A stretch of 64,000 nt of DNA. Origin: Hydractinia symbiolongicarpus. Lineage: Eukaryota > Cnidaria > Hydrozoa > Anthoathecata > Hydractiniidae. A program made the translations under genes and the position numbers. Shown piece after piece: positions 63,041 through 64,000 of this stretch. Every line of letters starts with the position of its first letter. Position 1 is the first letter of the stretch. Location: assembly GCF_029227915.1 (NCBI RefSeq), contig NC_079885.1, positions 8,556,001-8,620,000 on the forward strand, written 5' to 3'. The notes beneath the pieces are model-generated. The model searched no databases. It was given only the letters and a program-made list of their open reading frames with translations, and was not told where the DNA came from.

Positions 63041-63069
63041 TTTATTATAAAAGGGAAATCTTTAAATAA

Positions 63070-64000
63070 ATGCCAACTAACCCAGTGTTTGATCACGATC
63101 AAAGGGTGTACTGGGGTCTGACCTTTCTGAGCAGAGGCAAAAACTACTAAAATCAAAGGTTGACGAACTTTACGAACGTCTTAGTCAGGATCCGAGGCTG
63201 AGGAAGCCTATTGCGATACCTTACGACGAGTTTAGGGTGGAAGGGAAACGTCTATTTTTTAACGATATAGAAGACTTTACGGCATTAATTACAAAATATA
63301 AGGGCGGGTTGCGGGCTGCCGGGGAGATGATCAAGAGATTGAAGGCAGATCTCGTGCAAGCCCTGGGATTTCCCGACTATGTTACTACACCCAACAGGGG
63401 TAAGGCAGTGGCCCAGGCACTTCGGCAAAAGGTTGATGACATTTTGGATAATGATATCATTTCGATGGAATCGATAGAGGAATTTGTAGATGCCACGGAG
63501 AGCCTTACCCAAGAAACTTCATTTGGTGGGACTGGTGAAGTTCTCACTGAATGTGAAATAAGAGGGTTTAACCAAGCAGCACAGACTATAAGGGGTAACT
63601 TGAAAGACTTGAAAAGCAAGATGATCTTATATGACAGCGAGATTAGGAAGGCAGAGAGCAAGGTGAAAGGTGAGCAAGGTGAGAAGCAGAATGTCGGGGC
63701 AGACGAGGGACAAATAGCTAATCTTGAAAGAGAAATAGCAAAGCTTGAGGAAAAAATTGCAGGCGCCGCTGGAGGTGCCGCAGGGAAGGGGTTTGTAGAG
63801 AAACAGCTGGAACAATTGGGTAAATTCCTTAAATACCTGGCAGGTGAAGCGGGTGCTCCATTACCCGGGATTATGGGTACCATAGTCTCGTTTTTTCTTA
63901 GAGTAGCGGCAATAGTTGTCGAATACGTAGCCAAGCATCTGTACATGGCAATGCAGCCACCGTTGATTTTGTCGTGGTCTATGTGGAAAGGTCTAATATG
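63070..64000 (+). pseudogene. Polinton-associated protein, 5' frameshift, open at window end
   Basis: An ATG at 63070 opens a 26-codon frame (MPTNPVFDHDQ...) that stops at 63148-63150. A second frame opens at 63093, with no stop to the window end (about 300 codons), and continues the same protein family. A one-base-type frameshift near 63115-63145 would explain both. The long part is charged and helical, with YKGGLRxxxE, a coiled-coil-like stretch (about 63590-63770), a Gly/Ala-rich hinge and a hydrophobic segment near 63850-63920 that may be a membrane anchor. I recall proteins with this beginning in cnidarian Polinton-like elements, function unknown. It is divergent from the capsid-like gene across 29 bp. 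Confidence 0.6.

Larger units (their letters stand above)
60874..64000. mobile_element. Polinton/Maverick-like element, right part cut by window
   Basis: An intron-free, gene-dense stretch, visibly less AT-rich than the rest. It contains a capsid-like gene, an HNH nuclease-like gene and a small gene on the minus strand, and a long frame on the plus strand that runs off the window. The capsid-like protein resembles the animal proteins annotated 'F54H12.2-like', which derive from Maverick elements. Integrase, protein-primed polymerase, packaging ATPase and protease are not in the window, and no terminal inverted repeat could be located. Several genes carry stops or frameshifts, so this copy looks inactive. 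Confidence 0.7.

Noticed and set aside
63377-63946. 189-codon minus-strand open frame
   Set aside because: It is the shadow of the longer plus-strand gene, which has family resemblance and coiled-coil character; the reverse frame is Ser/Pro/Cys-rich without motifs.

Overview
This is an AT-rich, intron-rich invertebrate nuclear window, and a cnidarian (perhaps hydrozoan) source fits best. The evidence for animal origin is three conserved, single-copy-style animal genes split into 18 to 22 short exons with GT-AG introns, one undivided BRD7/9 gene, dense non-autonomous DNA transposons in the introns, and a decayed Polinton/Maverick-like virus-related element at the right edge. The exact taxon cannot be fixed from sequence alone.

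Layout. (1) 455-10860, minus strand: a complete BRD7/BRD9 homologue, 18 coding exons, 587 codons; its first intron (6541-10793) carries repeats and a fragment resembling the P2X7 C-terminal domain. (2) 10861-13665: a 2.8-kb head-to-head intergenic region with a palindromic MITE flanked by exact 9-bp duplications. (3) 13666-36612, plus strand: a complete DDX27/Drs1 RNA helicase, 21 coding exons, 703 codons; introns 1-3 hold most of its length and at least four DNA-transposon-like elements. (4) 36613-39711: a tail-to-tail intergenic region with a TA-flanked MITE and a 31-bp minisatellite. (5) 39712-57336, minus strand: a complete TCF25/Rqc1 homologue, 22 coding exons, 667 codons, with a possible nested first exon of an unknown plus-strand gene in its last intron. 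(6) 57337-60873: intergenic sequence with a three-copy tandem repeat. (7) 60874-64000: part of a Polinton/Maverick-like element, less AT-rich and without introns, with a capsid-like gene, an HNH nuclease-like gene and two unassigned genes. Three of the four are broken by stops or frameshifts.

In all three host genes the spliced exon lengths add up to an exact multiple of three and every junction keeps phase, which supports the models strongly. The three encode separate housekeeping functions: chromatin remodelling (BRD7/9), large ribosomal subunit assembly (DDX27) and ribosome-associated quality control (TCF25). No functional cluster should be read into their adjacency.

The most interesting non-gene content is the transposon landscape: a CACTA/EnSpm-like element, a Harbinger-like element with a 53-bp satellite core, a Harbinger-like family present twice (introns of DDX27 and TCF25), two further repeat families present as inverted pairs 19 kb and 35 kb apart, and a tRNA-like SINE in an interleaved inverted structure. 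I found no clear new biological system; the best leads are the decayed virus-like element and the candidate nested exon at 40418-40476.
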